Source: Telmatactis stephensoni (taxonomy: Eukaryota; Cnidaria; Anthozoa; Actiniaria; Isophelliidae). Taken from it: a stretch of DNA of 64,000 nt. The translations under genes were made by a program, and so were the position numbers. Every line of letters starts with the position of its first letter. The first letter of the stretch is position 1. The notes under the pieces were generated by a model. It worked only from the letters and a program-made list of their open reading frames with translations. It was not told where the DNA came from and ran no database searches. Location: the NCBI GenBank assembly GCA_029948255.1, contig JALIZF010001538.1:186001-250000 (forward strand), given 5' to 3'. Shown here one piece after another: positions 13,001 through 21,744 of this stretch.

Positions 13001-16000
13001 TGGAATTCCACCATATATAGACCATAGTTAAGCGTCTGCTTGGTCATCGTCCATTCTGCTGTGCCAGTAGCAACAAGTTTCTTTCCGGACGACGCAACAT
13101 ATTTGCCTGATACTTGTTCCAGTTTCCACACATGCCACTCAAAAAGAGTACCAGAGTCATTGCAGTTGAGTTTCAAGGACGTCTGTGTAATGTAGGAATC
13201 TGAACGTTTGACTAAAGTTGGAGAAAGCACAGAGGATTCAAGATTTGTAATCTTAACATCAGGTGCTTTGCAGTCTTCCCCTGTTTGTATTTAAAGCAAA
13301 GAAAATCATATTTATAAATTATATCTAATGACTTGCAGTTGTTGTTTCTTTTTTGCAGTTTTTTTTTCAAAAACTACTCGACGGCTGATGAGGACCTTGG
13401 TTCATCAAACCGACGTTCAACCCTAGTAACTATAGCATGCAGTATGTCAGTTCTTCCCTGTGGATGGAAATCAAGTCCGTCTCGTCGGTAGCCATTTTCT
13501 CAGGCATGAAACTCAAGAGGGCACTAGTCTAAAGTAAAGATTTTGTCAAGTGCTTAGCATAACAGGGTTAAAATTTTTGATTGTTCACATATATAACTGG
13601 TTCGTATATTTATAAGATAGAAAAGATAAATAGGGAGTTGGGGATCACGCGTAAAATGTGGAATTTCGGTTGATGGGAATGTGGTTCACTGAAGGGTTTC
13701 CAAGGCGAATCAAGTAAGCCGATAAGGCATTTGACTCGACACCTCTCCCTACTCGGCTGGGGTCCGGAATCAAATTCAGAAATTTTTTTTAAATGTTTGA
13801 GATTTCCAAAATCGAAAGACTATCCATAAACCCATACCTTGAAATCGGAAAATATAAACGGTCTTGTCCACTTTCAGGGCCCCAAGATGTCCTGAATTAA
13901 TCTTATCCTTGAGTGTACTGTTGACCTTTGAGACTGAATCTGCTTCTTTCTTGATTACTTCAAACTGTGCCAATACGTAGATACTTCCTGGGCTGCACAA
14001 ACAGACAGTATATATTTCAGAGTTCATGCATGCTTATCTCTATAGTTATAACAAAATGACAAGAAGCAATACCTGAACCATTTAACACCAATTTTCCTAA
14101 TCTCTGATGGAAATATAAAAGACAGCTGCAAAATGAGATGAAGATTAAATTATAATAAGATTCTCGAATCAACGACTCTAGATCTGTCCCTCATTGTCGT
14201 TAAAAAGTTAGAAGTCCAAATAATAATAAGGGGGTGTTTACATGGCACTAGGATTTATTTTTTATTTATTTACAAGCTTATTCCTTCCAGTGAAGGCAGG
14301 GTCACCACAACAGCTTTCGCCAATTACTGTGGGCCCTGTAGTGTTATAGGACAGACCACACACACCGGCATCATCCTAGGATCATCCTAGCAGGCGAATC
14401 ATCCTACCTGCTATACATTAACTGCATGTTGTTTACATGGAAATTTGTGTCTTCGCTTCGGGCACTAAGATCATTCTACTGAACAGAATGCACTAAATGT
14501 ATAGCAGGTAGGATGATTCGCCTGTTCCTAGTGTCATGTAAACACCCCCTAATTAAGTCTTAAGAATTTATCCCTGTTCGTTTTAATTGAGAATCACGAA
14601 TTATTAAGACAGGCTATATTGAACAGGCCGCTATCTTGGATCCATCACTAGTGCTTGCATGGTAACCTGCAACGCAGGCTAGTTAGGTCTACTCCGGGCC
14701 CTAAAGTGGCCTTAAGTCGCACAAAGTGGCCTTCAGTCGCACAAAGTGGCCTTAAATCGCACAAACTCGCCTAAAGTCTCATCAACACTTTGCCAATTTT
14801 TGCTTAAATTGCCTAAGTTCGCCTCAAGTTTCCCAAAGTTAAAGCAACTTTGGAGCCCGCAGTAAGCCTTTAGCTGATCTTGTATATGGGACATCTCTCT
14901 CACCTCTTTGGTGACATTTGACTCCAGTTGGAGAAATTGAGATGAAGCTTTGTCGAACAGTTCTTGGAAGAAGGTTTTGTCAGTGAGCTTAAACATTGTC
15001 TCGACAGCAACAACTGTGGAGAGATAAATAACTTAGTGACCTTAATGAAGCGCTACATTTTAGGCGCCTTTAGAATTCTGAGAATTTCACCCAGTTCAAG
15101 CAACATACATGCAATGAGCTAGAGTATCCTCTCCACTTTACCCTTCCTAACGCCTGCATGGAACGGGCTAAGTACTCCAGTAATCTTGTAATTCAGTCTT
15201 GACTGCTGCAGTTGTTCAATATGCTACCTTCATCATCAATCATCATCATCATCATCACTATTATCATTATCATCATTATCATCACCATTTGTACCGCATA
15301 TAACCAAAATTCAGTTTTCCTCGATTGTTTTTGAAATAATGGAATTGGAATCCATGGTATTTTAATGATTATTTCATACTTATACGTTCATATGGAATTG
15401 CTGTCGTTGTTGGAGCTGCTGTTGTTGCTAAGGAAGCGTTTGTAACTGGGTTCCTGGTTGTTGGAGCTGCTGTTGTTGCTAAGGAGGCGTTTGTAACTGG
15501 GTTCTTTGTTGTTGGACCTGCTGTTGTTGCCAAGGAAGCGTTTGTAACTGGGTTCTGGGTTGTTGGAGCTGCTGTTGTTGCTAAGGAAGCGTTTGTAACT
15601 GGGTTCTGAGTTGTTGGGGCTGCTGTTGTTACTAAGGAGACATTTGTAACTGGGTTCATGGTTGTTGGACTTGGACCCGCTGTTGTTGCTAAGGAGGCGT
15701 TTGTAACTGGGTTAATTGGTGTTGACTGGTTAGATGGAGAACTAGTTTGACACTAAAACAGAAATAAAACAACAACATGAGTGTACGTTCTGTATCACTT
15801 AACTTTCTATATTGTTATTGAAAAAGAGAAGGAATGAATCGGAATTGAAATCAAAATTAACCGTATTTCAGTTACTTTATATATAACACGGTGGGCACAA
15901 ACGACCCCAAAATGTCCGGGGTTAATTTCACATTTTTACTCTAACCTTCATATCTTAAACAGTTTTTCATCAATTGGGACAAAATTTTCGGAGGTGGTTT

Positions 16001-19000
16001 ACTACATGTAGCGTTATATTTTGCCATGCAAATAGTTACCATTGTTGTCATTATGACGTCATAGCAAATTGTTACATTTCGTGAGAAAAAACCGATTACT
16101 TCAAGAGTTTCTCAAAAGTACACATTTTGATAGAGAATATGATTCTCTAAAATTTGGTGCAATTTTTACGTCGATGCGACAATTCGTTGCTGAGTTATAA
16201 AGGATTTTTAATTCACGATGACGTCATAAAAGTGACGTCACTTGAAATCCATTAAAAGCTATTGGAAGCTATTGAAAAACGCAAGTGACATTCCCATGAT
16301 AATTTATGACTATTATAATGTGTTTCAACATGAAAAAGCTACATTATTTGGTCTGTGATTGTTATTAGGGATATTTTAAATTATCAGTGACGTCATTATG
16401 ACGTTTAACGATTTTGCTATGTACTTTTCATTAATATTTCTAATATTTATCTTCAAAAAATCAAAATTCTAAAAACGTACGATTGATGGCACTTCGGAGT
16501 TCTTTTAATGTGCAAGGTATAAAGACAAACGAATTGCATTCGAAAAAGTTAAAACAAGACGACTGTTTTGTAATAGTAAATGTACTAAAGCTGTATGGTA
16601 AACTATGAACGGTATTAGAGAAAATAACGTCTTGTTTTAACTTTTTTGTTTGCAAATCATTTTCATTTTAACTTTGCCCATTGAAAGAACTCCGAAGTGC
16701 AATCAATCGTATGTTTTTAGATTTTTGATTTTTTGAAGATAAGTATTAGAAATATTAATGAAAAGTACATAGCAAAATCGTTAAACGTCATAATGACGTC
16801 ACTGATAATTTAAAATATCCCTAATAACAATCACAGACCAAATAATGTAGCTTTTTCATGTTGAAACACATTATAATAGTCATAAATTATCATGGGAATG
16901 TCACTTGCGTTTTTCAATAGCTTCCAATAGCTTTTAATGGATTTCAAGTGACGTCACTTTTATGACGTCATCGTGAATTAAAAATCCTTTATAACTCAGC
17001 AACGAATTGTCGCATCGACGTAAAAATTGCACCAAATTTTAGAGAATCATATTCTCTATCAAAATGTGTACTTTTGAGAAACTCTTGAAGTAATCGGTTT
17101 TTTCTCACGAAATGTAACAATTTGCTATGACGTCATAATGACAACAATGGTAACTATTTGCATGGCAAAATATAACGCTACATGTAGTAAACCACCTCCG
17201 AAAATTTTGTCCCAATTGATGAAAAACTGTTTAAGATATGAAGGTTAGAGTAAAAATGTGAAATTAACCCCGGACATTTTGGGGTCGTTTGTGCCCACCG
17301 TGTAAAGATATATTATGTGAATATTAGAATATACTGCCAGTAAATTGAACACTGGAAAAAGTGATCAATTCCCATAGTATGTAAAAACCGTGTAAAAATC
17401 ATGTAAAGATACCGTAAATTTCAATTTACATGATTGTTCCCCATTTACAGGGTTTGGTGATTTTCGAGTTCTTTTTACAGGATCAGGAAGATCATGTAAA
17501 AATCATGTAGAAATCCTGTAAAAATCTTGCAAAAAAACCCGTTAATGTTCCCAACCCATGACACAGTTAAATGAGGCAGTTTGTGGGATAATGGGATAGG
17601 GTATGAAGCACTCCAACGGAGGTCATTAGCTTTTGTTACAAGTTTTGCAACATGGTTTTCACTAAGTTGCCTGGCAATAAGAGGCCGCAATTCTCCACTT
17701 TTGGGGTCACAATCCCCAAAAGGCCGGGCTAAAGAGATCGCGATCCTCCTCAAGGGGTCGCTATCCACATGGGGTCTCAATCCCCAGCGAACCCCAAGTC
17801 CATGACAACAGGCTACGCAAGGTCGCATCCCAAGGGGTTACAATCCCCAAGGGTGCGGATCCTCGCCAAGGGGTTACAATCCCCAAGGCCATCCTCCCAA
17901 GAGGGTTACAATCCCTCATATGAGAGGTCCTTATCCTATGTATGGGTGTGCCCCATAGTTACCACCGTGGTAACCCTAATAAATCAGGGGTCACAACCCA
18001 TTTCAGTGAGTCTATGGGGCAAAAGGGCAACCTCTATGGGAGCACTACTTCACCCCTACCAATACTTTTATTTGGCTAGATCATCATATCAACTTGATTG
18101 AAATACAGACTGAAATAAATCTACGGGGTAATGACGCGTATATGTTTCAATAGCTTGGTTCCTGAAATCATATTACAATAGTGCTTTGGTGAAGAACCTA
18201 CTAGGCACTATCTAAAACTGTAACGCATACACATTTTTTTTTTGAATACCTGATAACTAAGTATATAATTATCTAAATAATTATAAATCTATAACGTAAC
18301 ATAAGAGTGTGAGAGCAAGTGTCGACGATCAGATTTATCCGCATTTATTCTATGATATACTGTTGTAAGAATCCACCTAAGAGTGGGGAGGGAGGGTGGT
18401 AGTTTTCTATAACAAACTAGAGCTAAGTGAATTGACTATAGCTCATGAAGTACAACATTGAAATCTGAGAGGCGAACATGTGCTTGTAACTAGATTGACA
18501 GATCCGTGAGACACGTGTAGTGAATATTATGTAATAGCCGCTAAATAAAAGCATGCCATTGATTAGAATGCGTGACATGTCACAACAGCATATCAGTTGA
18601 CAACCAGTGTATGTCATGGTTATCACATTAACTTAAATTTATAACTTACTTTATAAATTGGCTTTAATGTTCCCAACCCATGACACAGTTAAATGAGGCA
18701 GTTTGTGGGATAATGGGATAGGGTATGAAGCACTCCAACGGAGGTCATTAGCTTTTGTTACAAGTTTTGCAACATGGTTTTCACTAAGTTGCCTGGCAAT
18801 AAGAGGCCGCAATTCTCCACTTTTGGGGTCACAATCCCCAAAAGGCCGGGCTAAAGAGATCGCGATCCTCCTCAAGGGGTCGCTATCCACATGGGGTCTC
18901 AATCCCCAGCGAACCCCAAGTCCATGACAACAGGCTACGCAAGGTCGCATCCCAAGGGGTTACAATCCCCAAGGGTGCGGATCCTCGCCAAGGGGTTACA

Positions 19001-20302
19001 ATCCCCAAGGCCATCCTCCCAAGAGGGTTACAATCCCTCATATGAGAGGTCCTTATCCTATGTATGGGTGTGCCCCATAGTTACCACCGTGGTAACCCTA
19101 ATAAATCAGGGGTCACAACCCATTTCAGTGAGTCTATGGGGCAAAAGGGCAACCTCTATGGGAGCACTTCACCCCACAAATACACGAAGTGTATTCCCCA
19201 TAGACGACCCACAAAATGAGATGTAAATGGCTTTAGAAACAGTAATTAAGGCCTAATTAGTTTGTCTCCTTTAACATTTTTCTTGTAACTCTCATTATGG
19301 TGGAGTTCAGGCATCTGACCAGTCATAGCAATTTGCTTGTTACGCTGTGGTGGACTGTAGGTGACCAGGTGCAGCTCGCAAAGATGATGGAAAAATTGTG
19401 TAAATTTGATCAACAAAACCCTGTAAAATTCCTGTAAATGTTATAGACAAACCTTGTAAATTGAATATTACATGGTTTTTACATGGTTTTACATCTATTT
19501 GCATGATTTTTACAGTACATTTACAGGCTTATATATATTTTACATGATTTTTACACTATTTCTGTTCTTGTGGCATCATCTGTAATAAATTTACAGGGTC
19601 ACTGAATCCATGTAAATGTTAATTGACATGATTTTTACATGATCTTTTTTAGTCTACCAATTTCCATAGTATGTAAAATTCATGTAAGTTAATTTACATG
19701 GTATGTAAATCGACATTTCCATGATGTTTCCATACTATGGAAATCGAACATTTTTTTCCAGTGTGAACATCCTTACATCGACGAAGTGTTCCGTCCTATC
19801 AAATAATCAGACTTTAGATAATGAACAAGTCATTTACCGATCTTTTAGTTGCGTAGCAATATATGAGCTTAATAGTGAATCTTATTTAAATTCTGAGTGT
19901 AAATCTTTGATACGGTAACATCATTTGAGTCCAGTAGCGGCCCCTCCTCGGAAAATGCCATCCAATTGGTTTGATGATACAAAAGAAAGTTCCGGAAAAC
20001 TCAGTCTTGAGTCTCGGTTTTACTCGATTGAGGTAATCCACTTTTCCCGCTCTTTTCAGTTCCTCCAGTACACGCGTATATACCATTTGTCGGAAGTTTC
20101 GCTTCCGCTCTTTTTACCAACCGAATGGATTGGTATAAATGGTAGGCACCCCAATCGAATGGCATCTTCCGAAAGGATGCTACATTACCCTTAGCTTTGA
20201 GCACGAGTCTTGTGAACAGTGTTTGTAGTAGACTTACCTGTACTTTTGCCAAAATTACAGAGAGAAAACAAATCTTGAATATGCAAATTGTCATGTCTTT
20301 GG
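2019..20302 (-). CDS. Polycystin-1-like (PKD1L/PKDREJ type) receptor-channel, full coding gene, 19 coding exons
   Basis: Exons in transcript order: 20238-20302 (ATG at 20294), 15386-15752, 14904-15013, 14073-14125, 13838-13992, 12533-13280, 11265-11671, 10921-11127, 10592-10774, 10177-10305, 9774-9971, 9398-9643, 8530-8790, 7959-8148, 7496-7737, 6867-7103, 4669-6549, 4230-4399, 2019-4048. Boundaries were chosen by GT/AG sites and codon phase; all phases chain except for one extra base in each of two exons (4230-4399 and 11265-11671). Predicted product is about 2,622 residues: signal peptide, Thr-rich stretch, SEA, REJ/GAIN, GPS, TM1, PLAT, TM2-6, polycystin domain, TM7-11, acidic tail. Family knowledge: such proteins are autoproteolysed at the GPS and join TRPP-type channels in cilia, sperm or sensory membranes. 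The mix of REJ, GPS and PLAT resembles PKDREJ and PKD1L2/PKD1L3; the exact orthologue is not assigned. Further small exons in the large first coding intron cannot be excluded. Confidence 0.85.
4230..4399 (-). CDS. Polycystin gene, start of polycystin (TOP) domain; exon with a one-base frameshift
   Basis: The exon opens IRTGKAYWEWLGSQFVDSAY and continues to NKLLYF. The conserved continuation GMPRIRQIRIQS is present but in another frame. The exon is 170 bp while flanking phases require 169, so one base is extra near 4266-4275. In the family this is the FW-WL start of the extracellular polycystin domain, followed by a (V/L)G-x-P/R-LRQ-R motif, so both halves are recognisable. Confidence 0.75.
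4669..6549 (-). CDS. Polycystin gene, PLAT domain and TM2-TM6 exon
   Basis: One 1,881-bp exon (627 codons). Residues about 1-130 are a PLAT/LH2 lipid- and protein-binding beta sandwich: FQYEMIIQTGVWRNSGTTSN, NKFILSLPFSLGSVAFLNVW-like core and WFFLYQDWLSLEKGDG. The hallmark FTRLQRATCCLVVLFSAMVV (TM2) follows, then TM3 (YSSLIVIPVGMGTVLLF), a Lys/Arg-rich start and a long acidic, Ser-rich cytosolic loop of about 200 residues. TM4 (VSWVICFVTVLVSASFTF), TM5 (MKICFVAIFLSCFL) and TM6 (ATIYGLFLIILTIVCYG) complete it. The donor is FTK/GTAAATATT; codons read past the donor end at a stop near 4513 and are not used. Confidence 0.88.
6867..7737 (-). CDS. Polycystin gene, GPS autoproteolysis site and first membrane helix
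   Basis: Exon 7496-7737 ends with SCMYWSGTQWTSSGCK, the first half of a GPS motif (C-x2-W ... W-x3-GC). Exon 6867-7103 begins AGPNSTTTKLQCLCNHLTSF, giving the second half with C-x-C-x-H-L/T; cleavage is expected between Leu and Thr. Next comes a helix, TGNIAVLTTVLIFMFIYLVV, ending in a basic stop (SRRADKRDEKK). These are the defining features of the GAIN/GPS module in adhesion GPCRs and polycystin-1 proteins. All catalytic-site residues (H-L-T) are present, so cleavage competence is likely. Confidence 0.85.
7959..10774 (-). CDS. Polycystin gene, REJ-to-GAIN linker and GAIN domain exons
   Basis: Exons 10592-10774, 10177-10305, 9774-9971, 9398-9643, 8530-8790 and 7959-8148; the first five are exact codon multiples (phase 0). 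The first exons are Ser/Asn/Lys-rich and helical (KVIEDSSKQVESLLNTGDVK, ILEQTISNVQPNNLQ), as in GAIN subdomain A. The exon 8530-8790 has FTKFNPFTWDDTANNIKSDV, the FNPF-W pattern seen just before the GPS in PKD1-like proteins. It continues towards the GPS exon at 7496-7737. Confidence 0.7.
10921..13280 (-). CDS. Polycystin gene, REJ region
   Basis: Exons 12533-13280, 11265-11671 and 10921-11127. The translation has spaced cysteines and the REJ pattern of paired immunoglobulin/FNIII-like blocks: EDCKAPDVKI at the start, CNDSGTLFEWHVW, a block with SQDPDLKAGDYTGMTFTWLC, then CLINCGVKVSPSSRLKV across a splice, and LPLKYEFFYAPQVG in the last exon. REJ modules (receptor for egg jelly) occur in sea-urchin sperm receptors and polycystin-1 proteins. 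Exon 11265-11671 contains one extra base near 11324 that breaks the frame; the phases on both sides need it removed. The intron 11672-12532 holds nested inverted repeats. Confidence 0.75.
11945..12470. repeat. Nested inverted repeats in polycystin intron
   Basis: Around 11965-12040 the sequence TTTCAAGCCGTTAGGGACTG, continuing to CAATACAAGACCCACATA, recurs inverted at about 12381-12455. An internal copy (12181-12270) of the AGTGATAATCAATACAAGAC to TCGAAGTTTGGTGTTAAT part is inverted relative to 12335-12420. This looks like a MITE duplicated into itself. The ends and target duplication are not resolved. Confidence 0.6.
13838..15013 (-). CDS. Polycystin gene, SEA domain (three exons)
   Basis: Exons 14904-15013, 14073-14125 and 13838-13992 join in phase into about 106 residues. 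The N-terminal helix reads LTDKTFFQELFDKASSQF, followed by N-V-T, then the strand region IRKIGVKWFSPGSIYVLAQF, and ends INSGHLGALKVDKTVYIF. This is the order expected of an SEA domain, which in mucin-like and adhesion proteins often self-cleaves. The canonical G-SVVV cleavage motif appears as GSIYVL, so cleavage is uncertain. The intron 14126-14903 contains a Harbinger-type MITE. Confidence 0.65.
14230..14549. mobile_element. PIF/Harbinger-like MITE, 320 bp
   Basis: TIRs begin GGGGGTGTTTACATG and end with the inverted copy CATGTAAACACCCCC. The flanks are TAA (14227-14229) and TAA (14550-14552), a 3-bp duplication of the TWA type expected for Harbinger. A second, inner inverted repeat (CAGGCGAATCATCCTACCTG) lies at about 14390-14410 and 14500-14523. 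Located in a polycystin intron. Confidence 0.78.
14683..14850. repeat. Degenerate GGCCTTAAGTCGCACAAAGT tandem repeat
   Basis: Begins GTCTACTCCGGGCCCTAAAG, then 20-21 bp units (CACAAAGTGGCCTTAAGTCG) and shorter GCCTAAGT words. Resembles the element at 57211-57463. Intronic in the polycystin gene. Confidence 0.55.
15236..15292. repeat. CAT/ATC microsatellite
   Basis: Runs of ATC and ATT triplets between the SEA and Thr-rich exons. Confidence 0.9.
15386..15752 (-). CDS. Polycystin gene, Thr-rich mucin-like repeat exon
   Basis: The exon encodes about 122 residues built from a repeat of roughly 17-19 residues of the type NPVTNASLATTAAPTTQ, about six units, with many N-x-S/T sites (NAS, NVS) and Thr/Ala/Pro runs. 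Such stretches are normally heavily O-glycosylated stalks. The DNA repeat unit is about 57 bp, so copy number probably varies between alleles. The acceptor is TTTTAG/TGTCAAACT. The donor GAAC/GTATAAGT leaves one base that fits the next exon exactly. It lies between the signal peptide and the SEA domain. Confidence 0.75.
15886..17303. mobile_element. 1.42 kb near-perfect palindrome (foldback element)
   Basis: The left arm begins ACACGGTGGGCACAAACGAC at 15886; the right arm ends with its reverse complement at 17303. The arms match closely for over 600 bp each and remain recognisable to a loop of about 70 bp around 16563-16628. No ORF of note is present. No clear target duplication is seen (TATATA on the left, AAAGATATA on the right). 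It lies in the first coding intron of the polycystin gene. Each arm carries four TGACGTCA octamers. Confidence 0.88.
17542..18045. repeat. 504-bp direct repeat, copy 1
   Basis: The sequence is the same as 18664-19167 as far as I can compare by eye, including identical translated frames on both strands. It contains about six iterations of a small hairpin of the form GGGGT-N5-ATCCCC spaced 24-45 bp apart. The open frames across it are a by-product of this repetition and are not called as genes. Confidence 0.85.
18664..19167. repeat. 504-bp direct repeat, copy 2
   Basis: Second copy, 1,122 bp downstream of the first, separated by 618 bp of AT-rich unique sequence (18046-18663). The two copies end at the same GGGAGCAC junction, after which they diverge within a few bases. 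Confidence 0.85.
20238..20302 (-). CDS. Polycystin gene, start-codon exon with signal peptide
   Basis: The exon has an acceptor (CTCTACAG) just upstream of CCAAAGAC and the ATG at 20294. It encodes 19 residues, MTICIFKICFLSVILAKVQ, a compact hydrophobic signal peptide, followed by a strong donor CAG/GTAAGT. It ends in phase 0, which matches the start of the Thr-rich exon at 15752. Because an acceptor precedes the ATG, at least one upstream leader exon must exist. The link to the next exon over a 4.5 kb intron is inferred from phase and from the need for a signal peptide on this ectodomain. Confidence 0.65.
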
Positions 20303-20362
20303 CTGTAGAGAGAAGAGAAGCAATTAGATCAAAAGTACATTCCAAGTACATACAAAGCACGC

Positions 20363-21744
20363 GCGCGTGATTTTTCCCGCCACCACAGGCTTCCCGGCCC
20401 CAAAACGGTTAAAGTAGCAGGCGCGCGTGGTGTGCTGGTTTTCCCGCCACAAATACAACCACAGCCTTCCAGACCCAAAAACGATTGATGAAAAATGTTT
20501 ATATTTGAGAAAAGCTTTCACCGTCATCCATCCATCCCCTGGATCTGCCCCTGACAGCGTCGTATCATCAAACCTGATTATAGTTGTACGATGCCTTTGT
20601 AAAGAGCTCGCTAAAATGATGCCTATTTCAATAGCACATAGCTGTTTTATATGTTAGGTAAATGTTAATGTTTGAGTCTTAAAAATGGTATATACACCTG
20701 GATTCAGTGGTGTATAAATATGACTAACTTAGCATTCAACACTGAACGCGTTACTGCATTTGTTTTCTTGACGCACAGAACAGAAAATTATTTTATGGTT
20801 TCTCATAGAGGACACCATAGGTTGTTAAGCTCCGGCAATATTTTGTATACAAGCATTCTTAGGGCTTGATTATATATATGAACCAGGCTGACTTCTTTTG
20901 TTTTGCAGCCCCAAGGGAAAAGAAAACAAAAGACGTCAGCCGCTTCATATAATCAGGTCCTTAGGCTCAAAGAACAACCTGTCAAACTGTCCATATTTGG
21001 CAAACGTGTGTTTTAGAGATATAGCATTGGGCAGAATCAATGGATAAAACGATATGCAAATTCAATTACTGCGCTCTAGACGGGATGTTATCTGCCTTCA
21101 AGAACTGTTTTTTCTTGTCTATGATTTGAATTCACGATTGGAATAAAATTTGAATATGACACAGTTTTCAGATGATTTTGTATGTGATCAGTCACCTTGT
21201 GTTTAGACATTTATTTATACAGTAGCAAGTTATCTTCAAGGGCGAATGATTAACTTGGGATGTAAGTTTGTCTTCAGCAAAAAAATGTTTTTGCCGCTAT
21301 CCTTAGATCGATGGGAATTACTAATTTGTAATGTTATGAGTTGAATGCCATTAATATTCAAGTATGAGTTGTTTAGTCTTCAAGATTCAAATAGTCTTCA
21401 AGATTCATATATAAAGGTCCCGCACACATATATTCATCGGGGAAACTTTGTGACCAATCATTAGCAGTCTTACTCAAACATGAAACTTGAATTAAAAACT
21501 TCGTTAATGAGAAATGTCCACGAACCAATAGGCATTCTGCCCGACTATGAGTGTGTGTGTACTTTGGGAGAATTGACATTTTGATGAGCAAAAATCATCG
21601 TCCAGTTTCGAGAAGCTCTACTTTAACTAAAGTTTTGACACAAGTTTTTAGCAATGGCAGCACAAATGAATCGCTTAATTAGGTTGGCAGCTTTGCAGTC
21701 TTTCCGCTATGCCACTTTTTTCTTAATAGAATCATCCTCAGGGA
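20363..21744. other. Spacer upstream of the polycystin start exon
   Basis: No exon recognised. Contains two copies of a GCGCGCGTG..TTTTCCCGCCAC word (about 20357-20388 and 20420-20452), the hairpin at 20868-20962 and AT-rich unique DNA. Confidence 0.6.
20868..20962. repeat. Short imperfect hairpin (about 35-bp stem)
   Basis: The left arm TGATTATATATATGAACCAG, continuing to CTTCTTTTGTTTT, pairs with the right arm AAAACAAAAGACGTCAGCCG, continuing to CTTCATATAATCA, with a loop of about 17 nt. Could be a tiny MITE or a microRNA-like precursor. Confidence 0.55.

Larger units (their letters stand above)
17350..19763. mobile_element. 2,414-bp non-autonomous DNA transposon with TIRs and 4-bp target duplication
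   Basis: The left end is CACTGGAAAAAGTGATCAAT with CCATAGTATG soon after; the right end is CATACTATGGAAATCGAACA followed by TTTTTTTCCAGTG. The ends are inverted copies. They are flanked by TGAA at 17346-17349 and 19764-19767. Subterminal regions are dense in ATGTAAA/TTTACAT motifs in both orientations. Inside are two 504-bp direct repeats. No transposase was found. The superfamily is not assigned. Confidence 0.72.

Noticed and set aside
15886..17303. Palindrome considered as a CRISPR array or integrated virus
   Set aside because: No spaced short repeats, no viral genes; arm structure and intron location fit a foldback transposon.
17542..19167. The 504-bp direct repeats as LTRs of a retrotransposon
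   Set aside because: No TG...CA ends, primer-binding site, polypurine tract or gag/pol between them, and they lie inside an element with its own TIRs and target duplication.
17475..19226. Identical open frames of 74-117 residues on both strands in the 504-bp repeats
   Set aside because: They arise from GC-rich repetitive hairpin DNA, are open on both strands and lack any recognisable domain.
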